A model generated the notes under the pieces. That model did no database searches. It worked only from the letters and a program-made list of their open reading frames with translations, and had not been told where the DNA came from. From an uncultured Eubacterium sp. (GTDB taxonomy: Bacteria; Bacillota; Clostridia; Lachnospirales; Lachnospiraceae): 64,000 bases of DNA. The DNA lies in NCBI GenBank assembly GCA_947385775.1, contig CANDMI010000002.1:28498-92497 (forward strand), in the 5' to 3' direction. Below, piece by piece: positions 1 to 7,815 of the stretch. The position numbers were made by a program, and so were the translations under genes. Positions within the stretch are counted from its first letter, which is position 1, and every line of letters begins with the position of its first letter.

Positions 1-256
1 AAAGATCAGTAATGCGCAGGAGTTGTAATACATACTGTTTAACATATTTTTCGGTGTACTGATACCCTTCGGTTTTCCATTCCAGCCCGATGGGTATCAT
101 TTTTTGCAAAACTTCGTCTGGATTTACGCCGGGCTTATACTGTACAAATAAAATGTTTGCGTGCTTTTCAAAGGCATCCGCGAAAATCTGGGGCCTGGGC
201 GCTGCGATTGCAATATCCTCCTTTATCTGTTTGCAGTTTACCTTCTTTCCAGCCAT
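1..256 (-). CDS. hypothetical protein, C-terminus cut off by window edge
   Basis: An open minus-strand frame runs from an ATG at 254-256 off the left edge, giving about 85 residues without a stop. The peptide begins MAGKKVNCKQIKED and continues as a charged, apparently globular sequence with aromatic residues near GLEWKTEGYQYTEKY. The same frame stays open upstream of the ATG to about 376 but offers no better start, and no clear ribosome site precedes the ATG, so the true start or an N-terminal lesion is unresolved. I do not recognise the family. Confidence 0.4.
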   Translation of the reverse strand, partial: MAGKKVNCKQIKEDIAIAAPRPQIFADAFEKHANILFVQYKPGVNPDEVLQKMIPIGLEWKTEGYQYTEKYVKQYVLQLLRITDL

Positions 257-387
257 TTGGTTTTCAAAATGCCAGGAAAGTTTAGGATTTGGAATCTGGC
301 TCTCGGATGCCGTTATATGGAATCTTTTAGCTTCACAGTAACTTTTTGAAAAGAAAAAGCCAAGGAATAAGGCCTAAAAATTTAGAA

Positions 388-416
388 GTGACTTTTTTAC
401 AATAAAGTGTTATACT
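388..416 (+). promoter_or_regulatory. candidate sigma-A promoter of the cysteine synthase gene
   Basis: GTGACT at 388-393 and TATACT at 411-416 are separated by 17 bases, ahead of the gene that starts at 453. The -10 is good and the -35 matches four of six positions. Confidence 0.45.
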
Positions 417-452
417 ATGCGTTACAGGAATGGAAAAGTGAGGTTATAAAAA

Positions 453-1385
453 ATGGTTTATGACAATATTTTAGCCGCTATGGGGCATACTCCGATGATC
501 CGATTAAACCGCATGACGCCGGAGGGGAGCGCGCAGGTGCTTGTAAAATTTGAGGGCTTGAATGTGGGCGGCTCTGTAAAGACCAGGACCGCTTACCAGA
601 TGATACTGCGGGCGGAAAAAGAGGGGCGTATACATAAAGATACGGTGATCGTGGAGCCTACAAGCGGCAACCAGGGCATTGGACTGGCGCTGGTAGGGGC
701 GGTGCGCGGCTATCAGACCAGGATCATTATGCCGGATTCGGTCAGTGAGGAGCGAAGGAAGCTGGTGCAGCATTACGGCGCCGAGCTTGTGCTGATACAT
801 GACGACGGGAACATCGGGGCATGCATTGACGAGTGCATAAAGACCGCGATGCGTATGGCAAAGGAAGATCCGAATGTGTTTGTCCCGCAGCAGTTTGAAA
901 ATCCGGCGAATCTGATGGCGCATAAATACCATACCGGCGTTGAGATTTTAGAGCAGGCGGAAGGGCAGATTGACGGGTTTTGCTCCGGGATCGGAACAGG
1001 CGGGACGATCACCGGGATCGGGACGGTCTTAAAGGCGCAGTATCCGGATATTAAAATCTGGGCGGTGGAGCCGGAAAACGCAGCCGTTTTGTCGGGCGGC
1101 TCCATTGGGACTCATTTGCAGATGGGGATCGGGGACGGCATTATCCCAAAGATCTTAAACCAGCAGATTTATGAGGACATTTATATTGTAAGCGACGAGG
1201 AGGCGATACGCGCATCCAAAGAGCTTGCTAGGCTGGAAGGGATCATGTGCGGCATTTCCAGCGGGACGAATGTCGCCGCCGCGATACAGATGGCAAAAGA
1301 GCTGGGGCCTGGAAAAACAGTCGTGACGATTTTGCCGGATACGGCGGAGCGGTATTTTTCAACGCCGTTGTTTGAAGAGGCGTAA
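453..1385 (+). CDS. cysK: cysteine synthase family PLP enzyme (CysK-like)
   Basis: A 310-residue fold-type II PLP enzyme, the normal length for O-acetylserine sulfhydrylase, which makes cysteine from O-acetylserine and sulfide in the cytoplasm. The PLP lysine is K43 in GGSVKTR. The substrate loop is TSGNQG near residue 70. The PLP-phosphate loop is GIGTGGTITG near 175, and the C-terminal GISSGTN motif is present. Two positions depart from textbook CysK: SVKTR in place of SVKDR, and TSGNQG in place of TSGNTG. A related beta-substitution activity on another substrate is therefore possible. No serine acetyltransferase gene lies beside it. The family assignment is firm, the exact substrate less so. 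Confidence 0.85.
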   Translation: MVYDNILAAMGHTPMIRLNRMTPEGSAQVLVKFEGLNVGGSVKTRTAYQMILRAEKEGRIHKDTVIVEPTSGNQGIGLALVGAVRGYQTRIIMPDSVSEERRKLVQHYGAELVLIHDDGNIGACIDECIKTAMRMAKEDPNVFVPQQFENPANLMAHKYHTGVEILEQAEGQIDGFCSGIGTGGTITGIGTVLKAQYPDIKIWAVEPENAAVLSGGSIGTHLQMGIGDGIIPKILNQQIYEDIYIVSDEEAIRASKELARLEGIMCGISSGTNVAAAIQMAKELGPGKTVVTILPDTAERYFSTPLFEEA

Positions 1386-1449
1386 GAACGCGTCTGGAGG
1401 ATTGCCGCTTAGGTCTGGCTTTACAAAATACAAAAAGGGGAATAAATCT

Positions 1450-2925
1450 ATGAAGAAAAAATTACTCATACTGACCTGTTCTGTGTTAGTGGCAGGTCAG
1501 TCCCTGCTCCCGGCTTCTGTAAAAGCGGGAGTAAAAGAGCAAGAAGAGCTTACTGTCGTTATAGATGAAATAAATAAAAAAAATGAAGAGCTGGACGCAC
1601 CAATAGATTCCATCGATCGATTTTGCTATAACTATAAAAACAGCAAGCCAAAGGTAACAAAAAAAGATAACTCGCTGATGTGGGAGGATTACGACAGAAA
1701 AAATATCCTTCTAAAATTTACGGTATACGCGGCAAAAAAAGAAGTCCATTGGCTCTTTCGCCTGTTGCGCAGCCAGTATGGACTGTATACTTACTATGGT
1801 GGCGACGCAAAATTTGAAAAAGCCGAAAAATTAATTTTAAAAGACGTCGGCTCAAAGGGCATGATCTCCGCCAAAAAATACCAAAAACTGCTGCATAAAC
1901 ATCTTGGGTTTATTACCGACGAACATCTGGCGATCGGGGAGCAGATTTTTGGGACGGATGTCAGGCTGTTTAGCAATGAAACGGAGCATTATATCAAAAG
2001 CGGCGAAAAATATTTCTCTAAGGACGATCCGCAAAACGCAATTGTAGAAATCAATGGAAAACAGCCGGAAAAATATTTAAAACGCGCGATTGATGAAAAT
2101 GGGCGTTTGACCTATTATCCCTATGCGCGGTTAAAGCAAAAGGAGGATATTTGCAGTTACATTCTAAAATACGAAAATGGAGATACCAAAAGCATTTCGT
2201 TAAAACCGGCGAAATATTCCTACAAAAAGGATCTAGACCGGATGTATGGATATGATAAATATGACAATGCCGGTTATGTGGAAATAAACGAAGCGTTTAT
2301 GGAAGAGGATTTTCCAAAAGAGCGAAAGCGTTTATTAAAAGACGTTTCGGATATGAAAAAACAGGAAAACCTGATCATAGACCTTAGAAATAACCCGGGC
2401 GGGGACGGGACATTGGTGGATGAATGGTTTTACCGCTATACGGGGAAACAATTGCTGCCAAATTACAGTACGCTGCGCATCCGGCCGGTGTGGATAAGCG
2501 ATGCAAAGGAGCTTCGGGAAATGGATGCGTTTGCGGATGAGACGGGCTTAGAAAAAAGCGGTAAATATTATTATCGCCAGTATCCAGGCCACCAATACCT
2601 GGAAAACGGCGACCGGCAGATTTTTGTCCTAACGTCCGCGCATACGTGCTCCGCTGCGGAAGCGATGACGGACGCGTTAAAAAATATTGAAAATACGGTT
2701 GTGATCGGCACAAACACCGGAGGCGTGCTTTTGAACATGGCAAATTACAGCATGGCAATGCCATATTCGGGATTGCTTTTACAGTTTGGAGAGGCTATGC
2801 AGTATTTTGACCCATCTTATTTTCAGGAATCCTACGGACTGGAGCCGGATATTTATCTGACAGGGAAAAATTTAAACAAGCGGCTGGAAACGTTTTTTGA
2901 ATTGTATGTGGATGGCCTTAATTAA
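1450..2925 (+). CDS. secreted S41-family peptidase
   Basis: A 491-residue protein read from the ATG at 1450, which follows an AAAGGGG ribosome site. Starting here yields a clean signal peptide: MKKKLLIL, a hydrophobic core, then a cleavage region near ASVKAG. The frame is open further upstream, but that would bury the signal sequence. The C-terminal half carries the S41 (C-terminal-processing/tricorn-like) core: LIIDLRNNPGG near residue 307, and TSAHTCSAAE with the likely nucleophile Ser401. No PDZ domain is obvious. It is probably an exported or surface serine protease; the substrate is unknown. Confidence 0.8.
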   Translation: MKKKLLILTCSVLVAGQSLLPASVKAGVKEQEELTVVIDEINKKNEELDAPIDSIDRFCYNYKNSKPKVTKKDNSLMWEDYDRKNILLKFTVYAAKKEVHWLFRLLRSQYGLYTYYGGDAKFEKAEKLILKDVGSKGMISAKKYQKLLHKHLGFITDEHLAIGEQIFGTDVRLFSNETEHYIKSGEKYFSKDDPQNAIVEINGKQPEKYLKRAIDENGRLTYYPYARLKQKEDICSYILKYENGDTKSISLKPAKYSYKKDLDRMYGYDKYDNAGYVEINEAFMEEDFPKERKRLLKDVSDMKKQENLIIDLRNNPGGDGTLVDEWFYRYTGKQLLPNYSTLRIRPVWISDAKELREMDAFADETGLEKSGKYYYRQYPGHQYLENGDRQIFVLTSAHTCSAAEAMTDALKNIENTVVIGTNTGGVLLNMANYSMAMPYSGLLLQFGEAMQYFDPSYFQESYGLEPDIYLTGKNLNKRLETFFELYVDGLN

Positions 2926-2986
2926 CGACCAATAAAATGAAAGGCAATCTGATAGAATAAAAAGCTATGGATGAAAGGGTGGTAAA

Positions 2987-3502
2987 ATGGATCTTCAAAT
3001 ACTGGACATGTCAGGGGCCAGGCCGGAGCATTCCACAGTGATCGTAAATTTTGTCGCCGCAGTGCGGGAACAGCTGTTAAATAGCACATGTTATGTATTT
3101 TCAGATAATGTCCAATATAGATGGCATACGAAAGAAGGAGACGAGAAAACCGTTATTCCGGATGCATCGATCAATTGCCGTACGAAAACAAGAAAAGGCA
3201 ATGTATTTTTGGATATTCCGCGTTTCGTCATGGAAGTATTAAGTCCATCTACAGAAAAATATGATCGCGGAGAGAAAATGGAATTATATCGGCAACAGGA
3301 GGTTGACGAATATTGGATCGTAGATTGGCAAAAGAAAAGTGTGGAAATCTATAATCTGGATTATGATGAAAATGGCAAACCGCAATATTATTTATGGGAG
3401 ACCATTACAGATCAAAATAAGGAAGCGTTGAAAATTGTGCACTTTCCAAGTTTAAAGATTACATTTGATCAATTATTTGCTGAAGTGGACATGGATTATT
3501 AG
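2987..3502 (+). CDS. Uma2 family (DUF820) protein, PD-(D/E)XK fold, copy 1
   Basis: A 171-residue protein with the Uma2 pattern: VIPDASINC in the middle, then FVMEVLSPSTEKYDRGEKM and EYWIVDWQKKSVEIY. The D..E..(D/W)WxxK arrangement resembles the PD-(D/E)XK nuclease core, but cellular function is not established for the family. A good ribosome site, AAAGGGTGG, precedes the ATG. A paralogue lies at 7208-7717, and a decayed copy lies near 61.7 kb, so the family appears to be mobile or amplified in this genome. Confidence 0.8.
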   Translation: MDLQILDMSGARPEHSTVIVNFVAAVREQLLNSTCYVFSDNVQYRWHTKEGDEKTVIPDASINCRTKTRKGNVFLDIPRFVMEVLSPSTEKYDRGEKMELYRQQEVDEYWIVDWQKKSVEIYNLDYDENGKPQYYLWETITDQNKEALKIVHFPSLKITFDQLFAEVDMDY

Positions 3503-3640
3503 CAGGAGTGATTATGTCGCGGGTAATCGCAACAGGAGTTCAGGATTTTGGAAAACTGATCAGAAAAATTGTTTTTATGTTGACAAACGCTGTTTATAAA
3601 GGAATGGTGGGAAAATGAAAATGACATCACGCTGATCGTT

Positions 3641-3820
3641 TATACTCACGATCGCTAAAATTTGCCAATAACGCCGACTCACGAGCGGTGTTATACCCGT
3701 GAGCGAAATGATTTGCCGAACGAAGTATCGGCATTTCAAAAGAAGAAGCAAATCATTTGGCAAATGAGTATGCTCGTGAGTATATCTTGAATCATATGGT
3801 AAACTTTATTGCTCGTGAGT
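3641..3820. repeat. cluster of inverted repeats built on the word CTCGTGAGT
   Basis: TATACTCACGA at 3641-3651 is repeated exactly in inverted orientation at 3774-3784. ACTCACGAGC at 3677-3686 is inverted at 3772-3781 and again at 3811-3820, the last inside the 3' end of the PadR gene. Nested inside, AAATGATTTGC at 3706-3716 pairs with 3748-3758, and TGCCGA at 3714-3719 pairs with TCGGCA at 3728-3733. The region (3503-3791) contains no convincing gene. It could fold as a cruciform or RNA hairpin, or be an extragenic palindromic repeat. Confidence 0.6.
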
Positions 3821-4130
3821 AAAATATCCCTATTTTAGAAAAAATAGTTTCAATTTCATGCCACGAAGTTATAGAATCTTTTAAATATCCCTCTCCTTTT
3901 TCCGAAATTTTATAATATTTTCGTTTCGGGCCATGGGACATCTCGCTGTAATACATATCGGTCAGGCCCTCTTTATGCAATCTTCTTAAAATAGCATATA
4001 GCGTGCTTTCTTCTGTGTCTGTAAAAAAATTTTGCAGTATTTTTATAATTTCATATCCATACATGTCATTTTGCTTTAATAGCTGTAAAATACAAATATT
4101 TAAAATCCCTCTCTTTAATTGTGGGTCCAT
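3792..4130 (-). CDS. PadR family transcriptional regulator
   Basis: A 112-residue winged-helix repressor. The PadR signature runs from the N-terminus: ILNICILQLLKQNDMYGYEI, then STLYAILRRLHKEGLT, then GPKRKYYKISEKGEGYL. It follows the HAAS-domain membrane protein gene by 7 bases on the same strand, preceded by AAGGAA, so the two are co-transcribed. PadR and HAAS proteins are commonly paired. It probably represses its own operon through the dyad at 4957-4974. The 3' end reaches into the repeat cluster on its right-hand genomic side. Confidence 0.85.
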   Translation of the reverse strand: MDPQLKRGILNICILQLLKQNDMYGYEIIKILQNFFTDTEESTLYAILRRLHKEGLTDMYYSEMSHGPKRKYYKISEKGEGYLKDSITSWHEIETIFSKIGIFYSRAIKFTI

Positions 4131-4137
4131 AGGCGGA

Positions 4138-4929
4138 TCATTCCTTTGCGGTTTTGGTTTTATATAATATAGTGGATAGGATAAAAACTTCTGTATATAT
4201 AGCGACGCTGCCGAGGGCTAAATATTTAAAATCGGATGGATCGCTATATAACATATGCAGCTGGTTGATTAAGAAAAGCAAAACTGTGATCATTCCAGAT
4301 ATATGAAATAAAGTCAGGAATCCAAATAGCTTTTCTTTTCTAAATTTTTTTACCGTAAGATAAAGATTCATTGCAAACAGCGCAGATAATAAAATGCGGA
4401 TGGCGCTTACGCATATCATGCCGCTATCGGGATAGGATATTTTTGGCAGTACATAAAATTCGATGAACACGATCAATAAAAACAATCCAAGCAGGGTCAG
4501 GTTGCTTTTATGATCATAAGATTTCGGACGGCAAGCTTTTGGGATCCGTAAAAAGCCGATAAAAAAATAAATAAAATTAATGCCGATTAGGAATGGAAAG
4601 TAGTTTAACGAACTTGTATCGCATATTTTCAACAGATATAATCCCGCGAAAAGATGCATTGCGGTAAGCAATAGAACTTCAATTACGGAATTGTGGAAAA
4701 ATGCCTGGTACAGTTTATGGTTCGATTCGGCAAACAGTTTTTTCACGATCCTTTTTGGCTCATCTAAAGCGGCGCATATTTCGCGATCCGTTTTTCCGTG
4801 TAAGGTTTCGTTTTCAAACCATTCTTCATAGTCATTTACGATATTTTTGCTTTCGTCGTCATTAAAATAAAAGGACAGATAAAAATTTAATTTTTCCATA
4901 AAGTCTGATTTTGAAATAAGCTTTGACAT
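4138..4929 (-). CDS. HAAS/DUF1700-type membrane protein
   Basis: 263 residues. The N-terminal ~70 residues form a soluble HAAS-like module (FMEKLNFYLSFYF, YEEWFENETLHGKTDREICAALDEPKRIVKKL) as found in PadR-associated DUF1700 proteins. About six hydrophobic helices follow, beginning near residue 85. An AGGAGGAG ribosome site lies just upstream of the ATG. It is first gene of a two-gene operon with padR. It probably signals membrane or envelope state together with PadR; no enzymatic motif is visible. Confidence 0.75.
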   Translation of the reverse strand: MSKLISKSDFMEKLNFYLSFYFNDDESKNIVNDYEEWFENETLHGKTDREICAALDEPKRIVKKLFAESNHKLYQAFFHNSVIEVLLLTAMHLFAGLYLLKICDTSSLNYFPFLIGINFIYFFIGFLRIPKACRPKSYDHKSNLTLLGLFLLIVFIEFYVLPKISYPDSGMICVSAIRILLSALFAMNLYLTVKKFRKEKLFGFLTLFHISGMITVLLFLINQLHMLYSDPSDFKYLALGSVAIYTEVFILSTILYKTKTAKE

Positions 4930-4956
4930 AGGACTCCTCCTCTAGTGTTTGTTGAT

Positions 4957-4999
4957 CAGTAGTTGAGATTACTGTACACCATAACTGGATATATGTCAA
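4957..4999 (-). promoter_or_regulatory. promoter and putative PadR operator of the HAAS-padR operon
   Basis: On the minus strand TTGACA (4994-4999) and TACAGT (4971-4976) are 17 bases apart. Overlapping the -10 is an 18-bp dyad with arms CAGTAAT and ACTACTG (4957-4974). Its placement fits repression by the PadR protein of the same operon. Confidence 0.6.
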
Positions 5000-5092
5000 T
5001 TGATTTTCGAAAAGAAAAATAAGTTATCGTTACAGTTCAGATGTATAATATAACTCATATAGAATCAAAAAACGATACAAAGGAGAACGTCA

Positions 5093-6022
5093 ATGGAAAG
5101 CTTACAGACACAGATTGAAAACTATTTAGAGTTCTGCGGTTCACAAAAATGCCTTGATCAGAAAACATTAAAAGCATACCGCATTGATCTGCGCCAGTTT
5201 TATGAGCAGAATCTGAACAAAGCCGCCTACGAGTTTACGCCCAAAATGCTGGAACGCTATATTGCAAAATTGCATGAAACATACAAACCAAGGACAGTAA
5301 AGCGAAAGATAGCATCGGTAAAGGCGTTTTTTTGCTATTTAGAATTTAAAGAAACGATAGAGCACAATCCATTTAACAAAGTGCAGGTGCATTTCAGGGA
5401 GCCTGTAAACCTTCCAAAGACCATATCGCTGAAAACCGTGGAGCTTTTTTTGTCTACAATCTATAAGGAGCGTAGAAATGCAAAAAGCCTGTATCAAAAA
5501 AGGGCGGCGATTCGGGATGCCGCGATCGCAGAACTGCTGTTTGCAACTGGGATGAGGATTTCCGAGCTTTGCGAGTTGAAAACGGCTGACGTTAATTTGT
5601 ATGATGGGACGATCCTGATTTACGGAAAAGGGAGTAAGGAACGGCGCATCCAGGTCGCGAATGAAGAGGTTATCCAGATTTTGGTGGAATATAAGGAGAG
5701 TTTTGGCGGGATTAAGCGTCTTTGCGGCAATTTTTTTATAAACCAGTCAGGAAAGCCCGTGTCCGATCAGGCGGTGCGGCGCATGATCAATAAATACACC
5801 TCGATAGCGTCCATAGAGCAGCATATAACTCCGCATATGTTTCGGCATACCTTTGCGACAAGCCTGTTAGAAGCGGACGTTGATATCCGTTATATCCAGG
5901 AAATGTTAGGGCACAGTTCCATCAATATTACAGAAATATATACGCATGTCGCAGTCGCCAAGCAAAAGCATATTTTGGAAACCAGGCATCCAAGAAAGGA
6001 TTTTTGCGTCCGGACAGAGTGA
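5093..6022 (+). CDS. tyrosine recombinase, XerC/XerD type
   Basis: A 309-residue integrase with an N-terminal SAM-like core-binding domain (residues ~1-95) and a catalytic domain. The catalytic residues are visible: Arg in GMRISEL (~155), H-x-x-R in TPHMFRHTF (~249), His in LGHSS (~273) and the Tyr nucleophile in EIYTHVA (~283). The ATG follows AAAGGAG. No phage or ICE genes flank it, so it is either a Xer-like housekeeping recombinase or an orphan invertase. It is a candidate enzyme for the inverted-repeat segment at 18768-19057, but distance (13 kb) makes this only a suggestion. Confidence 0.85.
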   Translation: MESLQTQIENYLEFCGSQKCLDQKTLKAYRIDLRQFYEQNLNKAAYEFTPKMLERYIAKLHETYKPRTVKRKIASVKAFFCYLEFKETIEHNPFNKVQVHFREPVNLPKTISLKTVELFLSTIYKERRNAKSLYQKRAAIRDAAIAELLFATGMRISELCELKTADVNLYDGTILIYGKGSKERRIQVANEEVIQILVEYKESFGGIKRLCGNFFINQSGKPVSDQAVRRMINKYTSIASIEQHITPHMFRHTFATSLLEADVDIRYIQEMLGHSSINITEIYTHVAVAKQKHILETRHPRKDFCVRTE

Positions 6023-6078
6023 TTCCAGTGCATGGATCAAGACTATGAGTTTTTGCAGTCGATCCACTAGCTGAACTG

Positions 6079-6390
6079 TTACGGACAGTTCAGCCTTTCT
6101 ATAAAGCCAATCAACAACGCTAGGTCATCGTCAGACATGGCATAAATGGAATCAATCACTTTTTGCTGGAGCAAGGTGGTGTCTTTTTCTTCGTTAAAAA
6201 ATTCCATTGGCGTTATGCCCAGATATTCGCAAATATAGAGGAATTCCCCCATAGACGGGAGGGATCTGCCGGATGTAATGCTGCGGATATAGCTGGTGCT
6301 GTGGCCAAGATCCAGACTCATTTTACGTTCGGATATCTTTTTTTCTTCCCGTAACTGGGAAAGGCGGTTCCGGATATACATTTCATCCAT
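6079..6390 (-). CDS. XRE-family helix-turn-helix regulator
   Basis: 103 residues from the ATG at 6390, chosen because GGAGGAG lies about 8 bases upstream; an in-frame ATG at 6432 has no ribosome site. Residues ~8-65 form a Cro/C1-type HTH: LSQLREEKKISERKMSLDLGHS, YIRSITSGRSLPS, LYICEYLGITPMEFF. The C-terminal tail (AMSDDDLALLIGFIERL) is a short helix typical of clostridial XRE regulators. It is divergent from the small protein at 6718 and probably acts in the repeat-rich intergenic region between them. Confidence 0.8.
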   Translation of the reverse strand: MDEMYIRNRLSQLREEKKISERKMSLDLGHSTSYIRSITSGRSLPSMGEFLYICEYLGITPMEFFNEEKDTTLLQQKVIDSIYAMSDDDLALLIGFIERLNCP

Positions 6391-6717
6391 AAATATTTCT
6401 CCTCCTTCTACAGATGATTTTAATTCACTCATTATTTGGAAACGGGCGATTTAAACACCTGTTTTTGTCGTTGTAAGCGTTTTAATCGCTTATATTGCAA
6501 GAAATCAGATGATAAATGCGTTAATATCCGATAAATGTAGTATATGTGACAGTAATTGCCAAAATAATTTATTACAAATGACGTATAATAAGAGATATAA
6601 AGGTTTGGCGTTTAAAGCTATGGTTTAGTGAAATTATGCCTATGGATGAGTGAAATTATGCATTCAGTAGGATGTAAGCGGATATGGCGCCATTGATTAA
6701 GAAAGCAGGAGGTATAT
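6391..6717. promoter_or_regulatory. divergent intergenic region with operator-like repeats
   Basis: This 327-base gap holds no gene. It contains a perfect inverted repeat, TAAGCG (6474-6479) with CGCTTA (6487-6492). It also has a direct repeat GTGAAATTATGC at 6628-6639 and 6650-6661, spaced 22 bases (two helical turns), and two copies of GATAAATG. A TATAAT lies at 6584-6589, but no well-spaced -35 was found. These repeats are plausible binding sites for the divergently encoded XRE protein. Confidence 0.4.
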
Positions 6718-7089
6718 ATGGAAATTACAATTAGTCGTGACAGGTATGCGATCATGGAATATGTGTCGAAACAGCCCGGTGAATTTAGAATGGCGGAAAT
6801 GTACCATTTGCTAAGGGATCTGGAACCGGAAAAATGGCAGGCGAGGGATGTAAAAATTACTTTGGAATGGCTTGCCGATATGGGATTGGTAAAACGAAAG
6901 CTGGTGAAAGCAGGTCCCGGGCAAAAATGGCTGTATTACCAGGCGTGTTTTGATCCTGAATTTTTGCGCAGCCGGACAGAAATACTTAGCGATCAGGAAA
7001 TCGTGAAATATGAATGCCGGGGTTTTGCGGAAAAAATCAGGTATTTGAATGCGCAAAAAAATGAGAAATTGATCTATCGTAAATTTTAA
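6718..7089 (+). CDS. small winged-helix-like hypothetical protein
   Basis: 123 residues starting after AGGAGGTAT. The N-terminal 65 residues look like a winged helix: DRYAIMEYVSKQPGEFRMAEMYHLL, then DVKITLEWLADMGLVKRKL, then a wing with KWLYYQA. The C-terminal half is charged and helical. I do not recognise a named family. It could be a DNA-binding partner of the divergent XRE regulator. Confidence 0.6.
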   Translation: MEITISRDRYAIMEYVSKQPGEFRMAEMYHLLRDLEPEKWQARDVKITLEWLADMGLVKRKLVKAGPGQKWLYYQACFDPEFLRSRTEILSDQEIVKYECRGFAEKIRYLNAQKNEKLIYRKF

Positions 7090-7149
7090 TGTGAAATGTG
7101 TTCGTAACATGGCGATCGCACGCGCTTCTATGGGAGACAGGGAGACAGC

Positions 7150-7177
7150 TTGAATTTATGGGAAAATTTGTTATAAT
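7150..7177 (+). promoter_or_regulatory. promoter of second Uma2 gene
   Basis: TTGAAT (7150-7155) and TATAAT (7172-7177) with a 16-base spacer, 30 bases ahead of the Uma2 start, which has an AAAGGAGG ribosome site. Confidence 0.6.
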
Positions 7178-7207
7178 TAAGCCATTAAAAAAGGAGGCGT
7201 TAGGACT

Positions 7208-7717
7208 ATGGATGTTTTACCAATTCAGGATATGGCAAACGCGTATATTGAACATGCAATGGTTATCAATAACTTTGTGACAACGATCGGAAATCAGTTA
7301 AAAAGTTCTTTGTGCCGTGTGTTTGGCGACGGCGTGAAATACAAATGGATGGAAAACAATAATCATCCGGTTATTCCCGATGCGTCCATAAACTGTGATA
7401 TAAAAAACAGGCGTTCTACGAATTTTTTGGGCGTTCCCAGATTTATTATGGAAGTTTTATCCGATGCAACCGAACCTTATGACCGTAACGAAAAGATGGA
7501 ATTATATAAAAAAGTGGAGGTTGCGGAATATTGGATTGTTGACTGGAGAAAAAAACAGGTAGAAATTTATGTGTTGTCTCCAGATGAAAATTCGATCGAT
7601 GATGCGCAATATCGATTGCTGGCAACGATCACAGAGCAAAATAAGAGTGAATTAAAAATGCATATGTTTCCAAATGTGAAAATTGATTTTGAACAGTTGT
7701 TTGACGGCATAGACTGA
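7208..7717 (+). CDS. Uma2 family (DUF820) protein, copy 2
   Basis: 169 residues, clearly paralogous to the protein at 2987-3502: VIPDASINC, FIMEVLSDATEPYDRNEKMELY and AEYWIVDWRKKQVEIY align without gaps. The acidic and lysine positions of the PD-(D/E)XK-like core are kept. It has its own promoter and is not in an operon. Biological role unknown. Confidence 0.8.
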   Translation: MDVLPIQDMANAYIEHAMVINNFVTTIGNQLKSSLCRVFGDGVKYKWMENNNHPVIPDASINCDIKNRRSTNFLGVPRFIMEVLSDATEPYDRNEKMELYKKVEVAEYWIVDWRKKQVEIYVLSPDENSIDDAQYRLLATITEQNKSELKMHMFPNVKIDFEQLFDGID

Positions 7718-7734
7718 AATCCCTCCAATGTTGC

Positions 7735-7762
7735 TTGAAAAATTCTTGGAAACTGGTATAAT
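7735..7762 (+). promoter_or_regulatory. glnS promoter
   Basis: TTGAAA (7735-7740) and TATAAT (7757-7762) with a 16-base spacer, about 50 bases before the glnS start. Confidence 0.6.
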
Positions 7763-7815
7763 GGGCAATAAGTGGGCAAAACGTAACACAGGCAAAGCAG
7801 GAGGAAATACAAAAA

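Noticed and set aside
90-349. two overlapping plus-strand frames at the left edge
   Set aside because: They are shadows of the minus-strand partial gene, which has more protein-like composition; neither has a ribosome site.
6391-6432. longer start for the XRE regulator at 6432
   Set aside because: No ribosome site precedes it, while the ATG at 6390 has GGAGGAG at proper distance and begins just ahead of the HTH.
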